Shown here: positions 62,380 to 64,000 of the stretch, piece by piece
How positions within the stretch are numbered: position 1 is the first letter of the stretch
How the letters are laid out: every line of letters starts with the position of its first letter
NCBI RefSeq assembly: GCF_013389455.1
Contig: NZ_CP058278.1
Coordinates: 1,612,001-1,676,000, forward strand
Length of the DNA stretch: 64,000 nt
Source of the DNA: Flavobacterium inviolabile
GTDB taxonomy: Bacteria; Bacteroidota; Bacteroidia; Flavobacteriales; Flavobacteriaceae
Direction of reading: 5' to 3'
Made by a program: the position numbers and the translations under genes
The notes under the pieces: generated by a model
What the model was told of the DNA's origin: nothing
The model's database searches: none
The model's input: only the letters and a program-made list of their open reading frames with translations

Positions 62380-64000
62380 TTAGTCTTTTATAGATATTGG
62401 AGGAGCTGTTTCATCGGTATTTTGCCCGTCATATTTGCTCGGATAAAGGATGTATAAATTGATATTTTCGATTTCACGGAATACCGTATCCTCCGGATTA
62501 ATCATTGTCAGGTTCATTTCAAAATTAGGTTTATCGGATTCTCCGATTCCGATAATGTGCAGGTTGTTTTTTGATTTGGTCACTTTAAGGTATTTTGAGC
62601 TGGTGTTCAGGAAATATGAGGTTACCCATACGGTTCCGCTGCTTAATTTACCGTCAGTAATATCGGCTTGATATTCTTTTTTGCCTTTCGGATTAAAATA
62701 CGTCACTTTACCGTGTAGCATACCATCCTTTTCGGAATAACTCATTTTTAGTTTGCCATTATCATAATAAACCGTTGTCTGGTAGCTCAGGGCCGCAGCA
62801 TCCAACAGTGTTTTCTTATTGATCAGGATGTTTCCGGAAAAAGTACTTTGTTCTGTGAGCTGTCCGTTCTGATAGGTTGTTTTGGATGTGCTGTTTTCAC
62901 TTTCTTCAATAATAGCCTGGCCGTTAAACGGTAGATCATCCTTATAGGTTACTCTGGAAATTTCTTCTCCCTTGCTGTTATAAAAAATATAATCCCCGTT
63001 AATAAGATCATCGACGTACTGCGCTTTCGTGGCGATGATCCCGTTTTTGTAAGTAGTGGTCTCCGCTAACATGCCGTTTTCATAAATGGATTTGCTGATC
63101 GGTTCTTTCGTTGAGGCGTCCAGTGTGAGTTGCTCGCCCTGTTTGATTCCGTTTGCATAATTGTCAATCTGATAGGAATAGTAACCGTCAGTGGTGATGA
63201 CTTTCCCGTTATAAGGAGCTCCGTCTTTGTATTGTGTAGTATATAACGGCTTTCCGTCCTGATAAAACACTCCCGATTTGTTATAGTCGATTTCGCTTAT
63301 TAACTGGTACTTGTTGCCGTTTGAAGAGATAGGGGAATTAAACGTATAAAGCTTTTCATAAAGCTGTTTTCCGTTTGCATATTTCTGAATGGATTGAATA
63401 TCATCGCTGCCCTCAAAGAAAGTATAAAGGGTTCCGTTTTGTTTTATATAGTCGTATTCGCTTATTTTTTTACCCTTCTCATTATAGAAGATGCCCATTT
63501 CGGGATCATAGGTGCCATAGGTGATGTCGGATTTTATTTTTCCGTTTTTATAGTAGCTGATGTCTTTTGAGAGTCTTTCGTTTTTGTAAAAACTCACTTT
63601 TTCCGGGAGGAGTTCATCGGAAATGGTCATATTGTACACTATGGATTTGGCATAAGTTCCGCCTTTATACTCATGAGCATAGCTGATAATATCGTCATAC
63701 ATCGTATAAAGCATTCCGTCTGCAGGTGTATCGTAATTGCCCGGACTATAGGAATCGGAATAGGTCAGGGTACCGATGTTTTTTCCTTTTTTATCAAAAA
63801 AGACGGCCGTTTTGCCTTCAAATTTTTTAAAAGGTTTCTGGTTACTGTAATAAATAGTTTCCGAAATAATAATACCGTCTTTGTAAATACGGATAATATT
63901 GTCTGCTATTTCGGTTCCGTCTAACGGCTTGGAAGAATCAGGGTTATAACTCAGACTGCTGCTTATTTTGCCAAAACGGTCATAATTGTCGGTTGTCATT
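62380..64000 (-). CDS. MORN-like repeat protein (YwqK-type repeats), N-terminus outside window
   Basis: At least 539 residues. The frame is open to the window end, and the ATG at 63999 is unlikely to be the true start because no signal peptide follows it. The protein is a run of about 20-30-residue repeats with a Tyr/Asn-Gly-Lys core, such as TYKNGIIATKAQYVDDLINGDYIFYNSKGEE and VYYDNGKLKMSYSEKDGMLHGKVTYFNPKGKK, the pattern of YwqK/MORN-variant proteins. The last 80 residues depart from the repeat and end ETAPPISIKD. These proteins are secreted or surface-exposed in Bacteroidota; some are labelled antitoxins in databases without proof. Role unknown. Confidence 0.8.
   Translation of the reverse strand, partial: MTTDNYDRFGKISSSLSYNPDSSKPLDGTEIADNIIRIYKDGIIISETIYYSNQKPFKKFEGKTAVFFDKKGKNIGTLTYSDSYSPGNYDTPADGMLYTMYDDIISYAHEYKGGTYAKSIVYNMTISDELLPEKVSFYKNERLSKDISYYKNGKIKSDITYGTYDPEMGIFYNEKGKKISEYDYIKQNGTLYTFFEGSDDIQSIQKYANGKQLYEKLYTFNSPISSNGNKYQLISEIDYNKSGVFYQDGKPLYTTQYKDGAPYNGKVITTDGYYSYQIDNYANGIKQGEQLTLDASTKEPISKSIYENGMLAETTTYKNGIIATKAQYVDDLINGDYIFYNSKGEEISRVTYKDDLPFNGQAIIEESENSTSKTTYQNGQLTEQSTFSGNILINKKTLLDAAALSYQTTVYYDNGKLKMSYSEKDGMLHGKVTYFNPKGKKEYQADITDGKLSSGTVWVTSYFLNTSSKYLKVTKSKNNLHIIGIGESDKPNFEMNLTMINPEDTVFREIENINLYILYPSKYDGQNTDETAPPISIKD

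Noticed and set aside
1..64000. CRISPR arrays, prophage, toxin-antitoxin or other defence genes, riboswitches, rRNA genes
   Set aside because: None seen: no regularly spaced repeats, no phage or defence proteins, and no long untranslated leaders with recognisable conserved structure. The MORN-like protein at the end is sometimes labelled an antitoxin in databases, but no toxin gene is next to it.

Overview
This is a low-GC Bacteroidota chromosome segment, most likely from a Flavobacterium-type member of the Flavobacteriaceae. The evidence is a PorV/PorQ-family protein of type IX secretion, a Bacteroidota-type Lnb/DUF4105 protein, flavobacterial small orphan proteins, and several promoters of the TAnnTTTG (-7) type. 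Two of those, in front of the tRNA genes, have a perfect TTTG-N19-TAnnTTTG layout. Shine-Dalgarno sequences are mostly absent, as is usual in this phylum.

Positions 1-42861 are one very large surface-glycan locus, read almost entirely on the + strand with many 1-30 nt gene overlaps. It starts with the 3' part of an asparagine-synthetase-type amidotransferase. Next come glycosyltransferases, a FemAB-like acyltransferase and a polysaccharide deacetylase. A bacillosamine-type module follows (PglC, PglD, a second PglC-like enzyme, PglE, PglF), and then the export pair Wza and Wzc. An IS3-family element (15237-16547) sits between wzc and a converging PHP-type tyrosine phosphatase. After this come a Wzt-like ABC ATPase, two methyltransferases, many more glycosyltransferases, a neuA-neuB-neuC nonulosonic acid cassette, an anchored beta-propeller protein, an O-antigen polymerase/ligase (Wzy-like) and a long WcaJ-type sugar-phosphate transferase. 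PglF, PglE and PglD can make UDP-di-N-acetylbacillosamine. That sugar can prime a glycan through PglC and can also feed NeuC, NeuB and NeuA to give CMP-legionaminic acid. About 17 glycosyltransferases and three initiating phosphoglycosyl transferases suggest that more than one glycan is built here. No Wzx flippase and no Wzm permease is encoded in the window.

Positions 42868-64000 are ordinary chromosome. They hold envelope genes (Lnb-like DUF4105, PorV-like, pssA, GH25 lysozyme, lptB, tatC, kdsD), recQ, an FAD-dependent dehydrogenase, an S41 peptidase, idi, a 6-pyruvoyl-tetrahydropterin-synthase homologue, bcp and manA. A tandem pair of tRNA-Thr(TGT) genes comes next, and then lipoproteins, an M61 peptidase, an alpha/beta hydrolase and a MORN-like repeat protein cut by the window end. 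Strong hairpin terminators separate many of these units.

The most informative local event is the IS insertion. It carries a 3-bp AAG target duplication and lies two codons before the stop of the phosphatase gene, so the last native codon is replaced by three IS codons plus an IS-borne stop. No stretch longer than about 300 bases lacks a gene, apart from 58236-58653, which holds the two tRNA genes.
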